Assembly (NCBI RefSeq): GCF_002797875.1
Contig: NZ_PGFC01000003.1
Location: forward strand, 239,035 to 303,034
DNA length: 64,000 nt
Direction of reading: 5' to 3'
Source of the DNA: Pseudoscardovia suis
Lineage (GTDB): Bacteria; Actinomycetota; Actinomycetes; Actinomycetales; Bifidobacteriaceae
Part shown: piece by piece, positions 10,632-18,855 of the stretch
Numbering within the stretch: position 1 is the first letter of the stretch
How the letters are laid out: the number at the start of each line of letters is the position of its first letter
The notes under the pieces: model-generated
Seen by the model: the letters and a program-made list of their open reading frames with translations, nothing else
What the model was told of the DNA's origin: nothing
The model's database searches: none
Position numbers and translations under genes: made by a program

Positions 10632-11840
10632 TTATCGATTGTTTACTTTGGATTGATTTGTGGTCTGCGCAATTGTATCCGGGGTTTCGTCCGGCCGCAG
10701 CACGCCCACAAGCACACGGGCGTCGATGGTGATGCGGGATACCATGATTTTCTGCCGCTGCGCTTCGTCAAGGCGGAACGCCAGAGGCGTCATGCCGATG
10801 AGTGTGGGCACACGCTCCGGCGGCACGTCGAAGGTTCGCGTGGCGGGGATCACCGCCGTGGTGTCACAATTGCGCTGGAAGATGCGCACCACATCACCCT
10901 CGTCATGGTCACCGTCTCCCAAAACGCGCCGTAGCTGCTCGAGATGCTGCGGACCAGGCACCACTTTCACCAGCATCCCGCCGGGGCGCAACACGCGGCG
11001 GAATTCACGGTAATTGGCCGGCGTGAACACATTGAGGATGCAATCCATGGAAGCATCAGCGAGCGCCAGGTTCGCCACATCATCCACGATCCATAGGTTC
11101 GGGTCTCCTCCCCCGGCGGCGAGGCGCACGGCATCCTTGGAGATGTCAGCGCCGATCAGCAGGGTTTCGGTGGGCGCGATAGGTCCCGTGCCGCTTGTTG
11201 CCTGAGCGGCGTTGGCTTGCGCTTTATCGACTTTCGCGTCTGTTGATTGAATGGCTTGGCGGATTCCGCGCAGATAATATCCTTCCGCGCATCCGGCATC
11301 GAGCACGCGGAACCGGTCGTTGGCGCAGGCGTCGGCGGCCGCCTGAGACGCCACATTCGCCACAGCCTGCAGCACATGGTCGTAATAGCCCCATGAAAGG
11401 AATTCGCGCCGCGCTTCGAAAAACGCCTTCGAATAGCCTTTGAGGGGCTTTTGGGTGGGGACGAAATTCACGTATCCCTTGTGCGACACATCGAATGTAT
11501 GACCTGCCTCGCACACGAGTGCCGATCCACGCGGATGCAAGTCCATGCGCTCGTTGGCTTCGGCGACGTCCCGGCTATCGCGGCTATCGCGACCGTCGCG
11601 GCTATTGTCTGCGGGTTCTTCGATTGCTTTGGCGGATGCGGCGGCGCATACCGGGCAACGGAACAGCGCTGCATTGTCTATGTATTTGCGCATGCGAAGC
11701 GGAACCTGTCGGGCAGAAAGGCATTCGGCCTGGGATGGATCCTCCGATGGCTTGACATGAGGGGATGCGTGGTTGCCGGACGCGGTGACACTGGATACGC
11801 GACCGCCGGACGCGTAGTTGCCGAATGTGGTGTTGCCCAA
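10632..11840 (-). CDS. rlmA: 23S rRNA (guanine-N1)-methyltransferase, RlmA family
   Basis: RlmA enzymes methylate N1 of G745 or G748 in helix 35 of 23S rRNA. FRCPVC and LVCEAGHTFDVSHKGYVNF form the zinc site, and VLDAGCAEGYYLRGI is the SAM-binding motif I. A Ser/Arg/Asp insertion (SRDGRDSRDSRD) separates the two zinc half-sites. The start is debatable: TTG 11840 has AAGGAG seven bases upstream and gives a 50-residue low-complexity extension with GNxxS units, while ATG 11693 matches the usual family start but has a poor ribosome site. I favour TTG 11840. Whether it acts on G745 or G748 cannot be read from sequence. Confidence 0.85.
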   Translation of the reverse strand: MGNTTFGNYASGGRVSSVTASGNHASPHVKPSEDPSQAECLSARQVPLRMRKYIDNAALFRCPVCAAASAKAIEEPADNSRDGRDSRDSRDVAEANERMDLHPRGSALVCEAGHTFDVSHKGYVNFVPTQKPLKGYSKAFFEARREFLSWGYYDHVLQAVANVASQAAADACANDRFRVLDAGCAEGYYLRGIRQAIQSTDAKVDKAQANAAQATSGTGPIAPTETLLIGADISKDAVRLAAGGGDPNLWIVDDVANLALADASMDCILNVFTPANYREFRRVLRPGGMLVKVVPGPQHLEQLRRVLGDGDHDEGDVVRIFQRNCDTTAVIPATRTFDVPPERVPTLIGMTPLAFRLDEAQRQKIMVSRITIDARVLVGVLRPDETPDTIAQTTNQSKVNNR

Positions 11841-11908
11841 TGCGTGACTCCTTACTTACACGACGCGCAGTATGCGACGCGGCTTCTCGGCGCCGTTCTC
11901 TGCCTACA

Positions 11909-11998
11909 GTTCTCTGTGCCGCCGTTCCTTGTATCGCTGTTCCCTGTGCCGCAGTTCCTTGTGCCGCACATGCCTGCAGCACAATTCCCCGCATCACA
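11909..11998. repeat. Degenerate 15-bp tandem repeat
   Basis: About six copies of a unit close to TTCCTTGTGCCGCAG run between rlmA and the next minus-strand gene. Copies differ at two to five positions. No gene-like reading is supported; frames crossing it encode pentapeptide strings with no start signals. Confidence 0.7.
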
Positions 11999-12058
11999 AT
12001 TGATTACCTGTGCCACGATTCCCTGCCCAATCGTCCATCGTCACGAACGTGCATGTCA

Positions 12059-12670
12059 TCATGCCGCGACTGCGGGAGCAGCCCACAGCAGCATCAACCC
12101 GCAGAATGCAAGAAAAACGAACGCAACGGACATCGCCTGCCCTGCCCCACGCACATAACGGGAATACCGGCAGCGCCAAGGCTCGTCGGGATCGACACAC
12201 AGCCAGTAGAAACGCCCCTCGTGAAAGTCCGAGCTCAACGTCGAGGCAAACACAAGGTCTTGGGACGGCGTGCAGTAAATATCACCGTCATATTGGTATT
12301 GGAAAAAGGGAGCATGCAAGGGCTGCAACTGCCCCGCCTCGTCCCGCGCATTGAGACCTGCGCGGACATCCTCCCCCAAATACACGCCCGGCACCCGGAC
12401 CGTGCACCCGCCCTGACGCCGCCGACACAGCAGGGCCACCAGCAGAAGCACAACGAATCCACTCACCGCCATCACCAGCATTGCAAGGCGCTGCGAACGA
12501 AACGCTACGATCGCGGACACCACCAGCGCCACGAGCGCAACGACACGCAGAGTCTTGCGGATCACACGGCTTTGCGCGGCGGATTCATCGTCACCCAATG
12601 TGAGCAGCGAAATGCCGTACATCACCAATGCGACGTACACAATCATGACAGCGACAAACACCTTCCCCAC
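12059..12670 (-). CDS. Small membrane protein of unknown function
   Basis: The 203-residue product has three N-terminal hydrophobic segments (about residues 2-25, 40-57, 62-82), a soluble middle domain with YQYDGDIYCTPSQD and VDPDEPWRCRYSRY, and a C-terminal membrane helix. The middle part loosely resembles DUF3592-type domains (a G-Y strand, then a DP-x-x-P turn), but this is only a pattern impression. GTG 12670 has a poor ribosome site; ATG 12646 is an alternative. Divergent from the amino-acid importer. Confidence 0.6.
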   Translation of the reverse strand: MGKVFVAVMIVYVALVMYGISLLTLGDDESAAQSRVIRKTLRVVALVALVVSAIVAFRSQRLAMLVMAVSGFVVLLLVALLCRRRQGGCTVRVPGVYLGEDVRAGLNARDEAGQLQPLHAPFFQYQYDGDIYCTPSQDLVFASTLSSDFHEGRFYWLCVDPDEPWRCRYSRYVRGAGQAMSVAFVFLAFCGLMLLWAAPAVAA

Positions 12671-12788
12671 TCTACCCGTCCGTTTGCCTCGACAGAATAA
12701 GAGGGTATCGAATTTGCCTATAGCGAATCGGTGCGTCAGAAAACTCAGGCGAGTACCTTACAAAGAGCACAAGAAGGAGGATTGCCGA

Positions 12789-13445
12789 TTGTTCGACTGG
12801 TCTTTCGTAACACGCTACGCGCCATTCTTCGTCAATGGCGCCCTCATCACCTTGTATATTTCGGTGCTGGGCATAGCGTTGTCAATCGGCGTGGGATTCG
12901 TATGCGCCCTCGCGGAAATCACGCGCATACCGGTGCTACGGCAGATTGTGAGATTCTACATTGAATTGAGCCGCAATACGCCGTTGCTGATTCAATTGTA
13001 TTTTCTGTACTTCGGCTTCCCCAAGCTGGGCATCGTGTGGAGCTCGGAAACATGCGCCATCGTGGGATTGGGATTCCTCGGCGGCTCGTACATGAGCGAA
13101 GCGTTCCGCGGCGGGTTGCAAACGGTGCCCGCATCGCAATACGAAGCGGCTTACGTGCTGGGGTTGTCGAAATGGCAGACGCTGCGCCGCCTAGTGCTGC
13201 CGCAGGCGTTCGGCCTGTGCGTGCCGGCCCTTGTGGCGAACGTCATCTTCTTGATCAAGGAATCGTCCGTCGTCTCGGCGATTGCGCTGGCGGACGTCAT
13301 GTATGTCACGCGTGATCTGATCGGTATGTATTACAGCACCTACGAATCGCTGTTCCTGCTCATCGTGACGTATCTGGTGATTCTGCTGCCCATTTCACTG
13401 TTCGGCCTGTGGCTGGAAAGGAGGTTCGACTATGAGCGGCGTTGA
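12789..13445 (+). CDS. Polar amino-acid ABC transporter permease 1
   Basis: The 218-residue inner-membrane subunit of a HisMQ-type importer begins LFDWSFVTRYAPFFVNGALITLYIS. It carries the EAA loop EAAYVLGLSKWQTLRRLVLPQAF that contacts the ATPase. The start is TTG 12789, eight bases after AAGGAGG; the frame is open upstream but without other ribosome sites. Its stop overlaps the next permease by 14 bases. Together with the following three genes it forms a complete importer. Confidence 0.9.
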   Translation: MFDWSFVTRYAPFFVNGALITLYISVLGIALSIGVGFVCALAEITRIPVLRQIVRFYIELSRNTPLLIQLYFLYFGFPKLGIVWSSETCAIVGLGFLGGSYMSEAFRGGLQTVPASQYEAAYVLGLSKWQTLRRLVLPQAFGLCVPALVANVIFLIKESSVVSAIALADVMYVTRDLIGMYYSTYESLFLLIVTYLVILLPISLFGLWLERRFDYERR

Positions 13446-14106
13446 ACTGTTGCTGCAGCCTTCCGTCCTGCCTCGACTTCTCTCCGGACTGTGGGTGACC
13501 GTGTGGATCGCCGTCGTATCGGTTGCCGGCAGCATCCCCGTGGGTCTTGTCACCGGGTGGCTCATGACGCGGCGCAATGCATTCGTGCGTTTCCTCATGC
13601 GCCTGTACTTGGATTTCATCCGCATCATGCCGCAGCTGGCGTTGCTGTTCATCGCGTTCTACGGCTTGGCGCGCTTGTGGAATTGGAACTTGGACGCCAC
13701 TGGCGCCTGCGTGCTCGTGTTCATCCTGTGGGGTGGGGCGGAACTGGGCGATCTGGTGCGTGCCGCGCTGCAATCCATTCCCGCCTCCCAATACGATTCA
13801 GCATACGTGCTGGGGCTTTCGACATGGCAGACGTATACGCGCATCATCATTCCACTGGCGTTGCGCCGTATGCTTCCTGCATCGGTGAACCTCGCCACAC
13901 GAATCGTCAAAACGACATCCCTTGCCGTATTGCTCGGCGTGGTCGAGGTCGTCAAGGTCGGACAGCAAATCATCGACGTCTACCGTTTCCGCTGCCCCGA
14001 TGGCGCATTGTGGATTTACGGCGCGATATTCCTCATGTACTTCTTCATCTGCTGGCCGCTGTCGCTGCTGGCACGCCACCTCGAAAGGAAGTGGTCCCAT
14101 GACTGA
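13432..14106 (+). CDS. Polar amino-acid ABC transporter permease 2
   Basis: The 224-residue second permease of the heterodimer. An IRIMPQLALLFIAFYG helix and the EAA-like loop DSAYVLGLSTWQTYTRIIIP are visible. ATG 13432 follows AAAGGAGG, lies inside the end of permease 1 and should be translationally coupled to it. The end overlaps the ATPase start by eight bases. Confidence 0.9.
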   Translation: MSGVELLLQPSVLPRLLSGLWVTVWIAVVSVAGSIPVGLVTGWLMTRRNAFVRFLMRLYLDFIRIMPQLALLFIAFYGLARLWNWNLDATGACVLVFILWGGAELGDLVRAALQSIPASQYDSAYVLGLSTWQTYTRIIIPLALRRMLPASVNLATRIVKTTSLAVLLGVVEVVKVGQQIIDVYRFRCPDGALWIYGAIFLMYFFICWPLSLLARHLERKWSHD

Positions 14107-15061
14107 ATTTGCACAGTCTGATTTGTCACAGTCTGATTTGTCACAGCGTGATTTGGCACAGTCTGATGTTGCACAACCTAGCCTTGCGCAGGCGAACCTT
14201 GCACGCGACACATCCACACGCGACGCATCCGCACAAGCCTCGCCGGCTGATGATTCAGACAAGCCCGCGCTTTCCGTTCGCCATCTGACAAAGACCTATG
14301 CCCACGCCACGAGCCCCGTGCTCAACGACGTGTCATTCGACGTGCCGAAGGGCAAAGTGTTCGTGGTACTCGGCCCTTCAGGTTCAGGAAAATCCACGCT
14401 GTTGCGCGCAATCGCCGGACTTGAGCCCATTCAGGGCGGCACAATCGCCTTGCACGGGGACGTGATCGACGAAGGCAAGCCGGGGCGACTCACCGGGCGC
14501 AGCAAACGCGCAAGCGCGCTTCGCACCCGCATCGGCATGGTGTTTCAAAGCTATGACCTGTTCCCCAACAAAACCGTGCTGGGCAACATCACCCTGGCTC
14601 CCACGCTCGTGCTCAAGCGCAAGTCCAGCGATGTACGGGACGAAGCGATGCAACTGCTCGAACGCGTGCATCTGGCCGACCGCGCCAACTCATGGCCTCA
14701 TGAGCTTTCCGGCGGCCAAAGGCAGCGTGTCGCAATCTGCCGTGCGCTTATCGAACATCCCGAGGTGCTGCTGCTCGACGAAATCACGGCGGCGCTTGAC
14801 CCCGAGATGGTGCGTGAAGTGCTCGACGTGGTGCTCGAGCTGGCCGACAACGGACAGACGATGGTGCTGGTCACGCATGAGATGCGCTTCGCCGAGGCGA
14901 TCGCCGACCATGTGATTTTGCTGGAGGATGGCTCGATTGTCGATAGCACCGACGATCCCAAGGAATTCTTCACGCATCCGCAGTCCGAACGAGCCAAAAA
15001 ATTCCTCGGGTCGTTCGAATACAAGCGACACGACAGTCAACCGGCATCCGATCGGAGCTGA
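14099..15061 (+). CDS. Polar amino-acid ABC transporter ATP-binding protein with repeat-built N-terminal tail
   Basis: The 320-residue nucleotide-binding subunit has Walker A GPSGSGKST (residues 92-100), signature LSGGQ (203-207) and Walker B VLLLDE (223-228). The ABC domain begins near residue 57; homologues usually begin within a few residues of it. The extra tail consists of pentapeptides AQSDL, SQSDL, SQRDL, AQSDV, AQPSL, AQANL, encoded by 15-bp tandem units of the type TGATTTGTCACAGTC. The family and the ATG overlap with permease 2 (ATGACTGA) are clear; the function of the tail is unknown. Confidence 0.92.
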   Translation: MTEFAQSDLSQSDLSQRDLAQSDVAQPSLAQANLARDTSTRDASAQASPADDSDKPALSVRHLTKTYAHATSPVLNDVSFDVPKGKVFVVLGPSGSGKSTLLRAIAGLEPIQGGTIALHGDVIDEGKPGRLTGRSKRASALRTRIGMVFQSYDLFPNKTVLGNITLAPTLVLKRKSSDVRDEAMQLLERVHLADRANSWPHELSGGQRQRVAICRALIEHPEVLLLDEITAALDPEMVREVLDVVLELADNGQTMVLVTHEMRFAEAIADHVILLEDGSIVDSTDDPKEFFTHPQSERAKKFLGSFEYKRHDSQPASDRS

Positions 15062-15213
15062 AAACGACTCAGCAGGTGCCGGCTGGACCAGTCGGTTCGG
15101 ATGGACTAACCGGAACGGTACCGATCGACGCCGCAGAGGCGCGTCGGACGATACCACGAAACCAAGTTTTACCAACAACAATTTCAGAGAACAAGGAACA
15201 GCAAGGAGGACAC

Positions 15214-16125
15214 ATGTCTCTCACACTCACCACTGTGCGCAAGGCAACCCGCACAATCGCCGCACTCGCCACCGCCGCCATCATGGCGTGCGGCCTTGCG
15301 GCATGCGGCCCCAAGGCGGCAGTTCCGTCGGATTCCTCAGCATCGGCATCAGGATCCGCCTCGTCCAACGCCCAAGCGCGTTCGCTGGATGAAATCAAGA
15401 GCTCCGGCGTGCTCAAGGTCGCTGTGTTTTCCGACAAGGCACCGTTCGGCTATGTGGATGACCAGGGCAATTACGCAGGCTATGACGTCGTGTTCGCCGA
15501 ACGCCTCGCCAAGGACCTCGGCGTGAAGCCCGAATACACATCCGTGGATCCCGCCGCACGCGTGGACGTGCTTACCTCGAACAAGGTGGACGTGGTGCTC
15601 GCCAACTTCACCGTGACCGATGACCGCAAGGAAAAGGTGGATTTCGCCGACCCCTACATGAAGGTGTCTCTGGGCGTCGTCTCCCCCAATGGCGCGGAGA
15701 TCACCGATGTGAGCCAACTTGACGGCAAGACGCTGATCGTTGCCAAGGGCACGACCGCCGAGACATACTTCGAGCAGAATTACCCGAACGTGACGCTGCA
15801 GAAGTACGACCAGTACGCCGATGCCTACAATGCATTGCTTGACGGCCGCGGTGACGCGTTCTCGACCGACAACACCGAGGTGCTCGCCTGGGCCAAGTCC
15901 AACTCGGGCTTCACCGTGGGCATCACGAAGCTCGGCGATGCGCAGACCATCGCACCTGCCGTGCAGAAGGGCAACACGGAGCTGCTTGACTTCATCAACT
16001 CCGAAATCAAGCAGCTGGGCACCGAGAACTTCTTCCACGACGACTACAAGCAGACGCTGGAGCCGGTGTACGGCGACGAAGTGAACCCCGATGACATCGT
16101 GGTAGAAGGCGGAGTCGTCGACTGA
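15214..16125 (+). CDS. Amino-acid ABC transporter substrate-binding lipoprotein
   Basis: The 303-residue binding protein has a lipoprotein signal peptide with lipobox LAAC (Cys near residue 30), a Ser/Ala linker, then the SBP_bac_3 fold (LDEIKSSGVLKVAVFSDKAPFGYVD; DVVLANFTVTDDRKEKVDFADPYM). The DRK/R motif is typical of acidic or polar amino-acid binders, but the ligand cannot be read. ATG 15214 follows AAGGAGG. The longer frame is rejected because it lacks a signal peptide at its start. Lies about 150 bases after the ATPase, followed by a terminator. Confidence 0.92.
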   Translation: MSLTLTTVRKATRTIAALATAAIMACGLAACGPKAAVPSDSSASASGSASSNAQARSLDEIKSSGVLKVAVFSDKAPFGYVDDQGNYAGYDVVFAERLAKDLGVKPEYTSVDPAARVDVLTSNKVDVVLANFTVTDDRKEKVDFADPYMKVSLGVVSPNGAEITDVSQLDGKTLIVAKGTTAETYFEQNYPNVTLQKYDQYADAYNALLDGRGDAFSTDNTEVLAWAKSNSGFTVGITKLGDAQTIAPAVQKGNTELLDFINSEIKQLGTENFFHDDYKQTLEPVYGDEVNPDDIVVEGGVVD

Positions 16126-16175
16126 CGCACATCGCGACACCACCTGCAAGTCGCATCGTGCACAACCTGCATAAG

Positions 16176-16216
16176 ACGCGGGATCGTTGGAATTCCAATG
16201 GTCCCGCGTTTCATTT
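16176..16216 (+). terminator. Terminator of the amino-acid importer operon
   Basis: An imperfect stem ACGCGGGA...TCCCGCGT around 16176-16209 is followed by TTCATTTT. Confidence 0.8.
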
Positions 16217-16639
16217 TGCTGTGAGTGTGCAGGCGGACGATTGAGATGGTGGAGCGGAGCAACCGGAGCAACCAGGGCGGTCGCAAACCCCTGCCAGGTT
16301 GCGACGACGTAGGCAGCCAAGATACCGATGGCGACTCCTGCTTGCCTACGTCCATGTCGTAGACACGTCGTCGGCACATCCGGGCACTCCGGCCTGCGCC
16401 GCAGCTTGCACAGCCTGTATGTTTTCCAGTAATTCGTCTGTCGGAATCATGCAGGCTGTTTCGCTCTGGCGAGGAACACGAATCGAATATTCCCGACGGC
16501 GGTGTCAGGTTCCGTCGCGTCATCCCCTCTCCTCTCAACAAATACCACCATTGAAATCAGGCATACGAGAACCAAGTTCGACACCACGACATGCCTACGG
16601 GCACAACGCCTGCGGGGAGAATAAGCACTAACTTTGGTT
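16217..16639. other. Gene-free stretch before the hairpin repeat array
   Basis: Short frames on both strands were read; none has a plausible ribosome site, family motif or codon pattern. A degraded repeat-like GCCGGAAGTTACAG begins just after it at 16647. Confidence 0.4.
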
Positions 16640-17020
16640 CCTATATGCCGGAAGTTACAGGAACCCCATGGAATCCCCAACCTCCCCATCGGCGACAGAC
16701 CCAGGATTCGCCGAACACGGAGGATACATGCCCGGAAAACAGGACCCAAACCTCCACCATCGGCGACCCACCAACTACTCGCCGAAAACGGCAGTTAGAC
16801 CACCCCCAAAACAGGTTCCCTAACCTCCGTCATCGGCGACCCATTCATAGGGCGCCGAAAACGGAAGTTACAGACCCCGAAAACAGGTCCCAAACCTCCA
16901 CCATCGGCGAGCCCCGGAACCCTCGCCGAAAACGGAAGTCAGCAGGCCAACCAAACACCACCAAACCTCCACCATCGGCGACAAATCCAGGATTCGCCGA
17001 ACACGGAAGTTACAGGCACG
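16640..17020. repeat. Array of five ~71-bp hairpin-forming repeats
   Basis: Five units spaced 71, 73, 71 and 71 bases each contain AACCTCCACCATCGGCGA, a variable 12-13 base loop, then TCGCCGAAAACGGAAGTTAC. TCGGCGA (starting at 16689, 16760, 16833, 16904, 16975) pairs with TCGCCGA, with a one-base loss in unit 3. A truncated unit precedes the array. Between units is a second, less conserved box near AAAACAGGTCCC. No protein frame is supported. It is unlike CRISPR: the conserved parts are imperfect and most of each unit is conserved. It resembles a REP-like or intergenic repeat family. Confidence 0.75.
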
Positions 17021-17034
17021 GAACAGTGCGAGAA

Positions 17035-17070
17035 ATGAAAAAGGTCTTGGAACTTCAAGTTCCAAGACCT
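17035..17070 (-). terminator. Terminator after tRNA-His
   Basis: A 12-bp perfect stem (17042-17053 with 17059-17070, 5-base loop) is followed on the minus strand by TTTTTCATTTC. Starts six bases from the tRNA 3' end. Confidence 0.9.
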
Positions 17071-17075
17071 AGGAG

Positions 17076-17149
17076 GGTGGGCGACGCGGCTCGAACGCGC
17101 GACCTCCTGAACCACAATCAGGGGCTCTACCTACTGAGCTACGCCCACC
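17076..17149 (-). tRNA. tRNA-His (anticodon GTG)
   Basis: The minus strand folds into a cloverleaf: acceptor GTGGGCG with CGCCCAC, D arm AGCTCAGTAGGTAGAGC, anticodon stem CCTGA/TCAGG around loop TTGTGGT, T arm GCGCGTTCGAGCCGCGT. Both G-1 (at 17149) and the pairing C73 (at 17076) that identify tRNA-His are encoded. CCA is not encoded. Followed by its own terminator. Confidence 0.96.
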
Positions 17150-17343
17150 ATCGCTGCTGTTGCTGAATTCCACGACTGGAACTTCAGCAGGCAACAGACG
17201 AAACTATACACGAATATCGCCACCCGTGTTCCGCGTGTCGCGAATTTATTTGGAAGCGCTTGTTCTCAAGAACGCACCCGCCGCCGCGTTGCATTGATTC
17301 TGCGAATTCCACGAAACTGACACGCCGCCTCACGCCACGCACC

Positions 17344-18573
17344 TCACAACACGCCATCGAAGTCAGCGATCGCCTCGCGTTCCATCGCGACGAACTTGTG
17401 CACGCACGACTCAATCGAATACTCCTCATGCGTGTGCTCGGCATACACGGCACCCCAATGGCTCAATTCGTCAGGATGCTCGATCCACCAGTCGATGCGC
17501 TGGGCGAGCATGACCGGGTCCCGAGCATCGAACAATGAGCGGTCGGTGAGGGCGAACTGCCCCGCCGCGCTCTGCGCGGATTTCGCAATCACCGGAACCA
17601 AACCGGATGCCATGCCCTCGAGCACGCTCAACGATTCAATATCCACGATCGAAGGATGCACCAACAAATCACATGAACGCAGCAACGCCGGCATCTGCGC
17701 ATTGTCATGGAAGCCAATCGACCAGCGGCCCGGTAGCAGCTCCGCCGCCATATGTCTCAGTTCCCGCTGCAACGGACCGGTACCGCAAATCAGCAATTCG
17801 ATGTCCTTGGCGTGACGGCTCAATGCAACCGCCCGAATCAACGTCGCATGATCCTTCTCGCTCGCAAGTCGCCCCGAGGCGACGATCCTGAACGGCCGAG
17901 GAGAGGGCGAACCAGGCTCGCGCTGCTGCTTGGGTGTGAACCGTGGCGCATATCCGTTGGAAATCACATGCAACCGCTGCCGGTAGCCGTGAGCCCGCAG
18001 CTGTGCCGCGATCATATGCGACGGCGTGTGGATATGCCGGATATGTCGGTACAACATCCGGTCGAACAACCAGTACAGAAAGGCCGACGCGCCGGGAACA
18101 TAGCGCAATGGGCCAGCAGAATACAGGACGTTCTCCGGCTGCAGATGGAATCCGGCTGTCGCAGGAATTCCCATTTCATGCGCGGTGCGCACAGCCGCAC
18201 GGCCATATTTGAATGGAAGATACACATGCACGACGTCCGCACCCTGGAATGCTTTGCGAAACATCTCGGCATCCGGCTGGGCAAATTGCATCTGCTGTTT
18301 TGCGGCAACCCAGGAAACCAGCGGAATATGCCGCTGCGCGACCGGATACTCCGGCGAGCCAATGCCGACCAGTCGAACGACATGGCCTTGTCGACGCAAT
18401 TCACGGGCATACTGTAATGCGGAGTTCGATGTGCCGTTGCCTTCGTTGCCCGCGGTATCGACCACCAACGCAATGGTCAAAGGGGAATCCGACGCAGCCT
18501 GTGCAGACTGTGCAACCTGCCGGTCAACCGCTTTCGCGCCTTTCACGCCTGTTGTATGCTCTGCTTTTCCCAT
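17344..18573 (-). CDS. Glycosyltransferase, GT4-like (GT-B fold)
   Basis: The 409-residue protein transfers a sugar from a nucleotide donor, probably in envelope glycan or glycolipid assembly. The N-terminal Rossmann domain begins LTIALVVDTAGNEGNGTSNSALQYARELRRQGH. The C-terminal domain carries VASGRLASEKDHATLIRAVA and a donor-site ESLSVLEGMASGLVPVIA (E-x7-E motif). Residues 15-30 are a short Ala/Gln/Ser tail. ATG 18573 follows TAGGAGGG. Acceptor and donor are unknown; the arrangement resembles lipid glucosyltransferases of GT4. Alone on the minus strand, divergent from purT. Confidence 0.85.
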   Translation of the reverse strand: MGKAEHTTGVKGAKAVDRQVAQSAQAASDSPLTIALVVDTAGNEGNGTSNSALQYARELRRQGHVVRLVGIGSPEYPVAQRHIPLVSWVAAKQQMQFAQPDAEMFRKAFQGADVVHVYLPFKYGRAAVRTAHEMGIPATAGFHLQPENVLYSAGPLRYVPGASAFLYWLFDRMLYRHIRHIHTPSHMIAAQLRAHGYRQRLHVISNGYAPRFTPKQQREPGSPSPRPFRIVASGRLASEKDHATLIRAVALSRHAKDIELLICGTGPLQRELRHMAAELLPGRWSIGFHDNAQMPALLRSCDLLVHPSIVDIESLSVLEGMASGLVPVIAKSAQSAAGQFALTDRSLFDARDPVMLAQRIDWWIEHPDELSHWGAVYAEHTHEEYSIESCVHKFVAMEREAIADFDGVL

Positions 18574-18855
18574 CTCACCCTCCTACTGTCCATCTCATCC
18601 TCCTGTTGCCTCTCCTGTTATTCTGTTTATTCTGTTTGTTGCCCGGTCAGCGCACGGCTGCCCCGCACACAAACACCAGCTCTGCGCATGCGCAGTTCCC
18701 ATAGGAAGGCGTCAAGCAACACCATCGTTGCACTCACGCCTCAACTGTAACATCACACGCACTTCTGTAATGCCCCGCGCGCTCCTGCAGCATCCCGCGC
18801 GCTTGTATTACGTTAAGTCCCATGCGCTCCTTCACCGTCGGGCGGCAATGACACA

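Noticed and set aside
16640..17020. CRISPR array
   Set aside because: Repeats are imperfect, most of each 71-bp unit is conserved, the variable part is a 12-base hairpin loop, and there are no cas genes nearby.
16591..17166. 191-residue protein over the repeat array
   Set aside because: Its content comes from the repeat in one frame, it runs through the tRNA-His gene, and no ribosome site precedes it.
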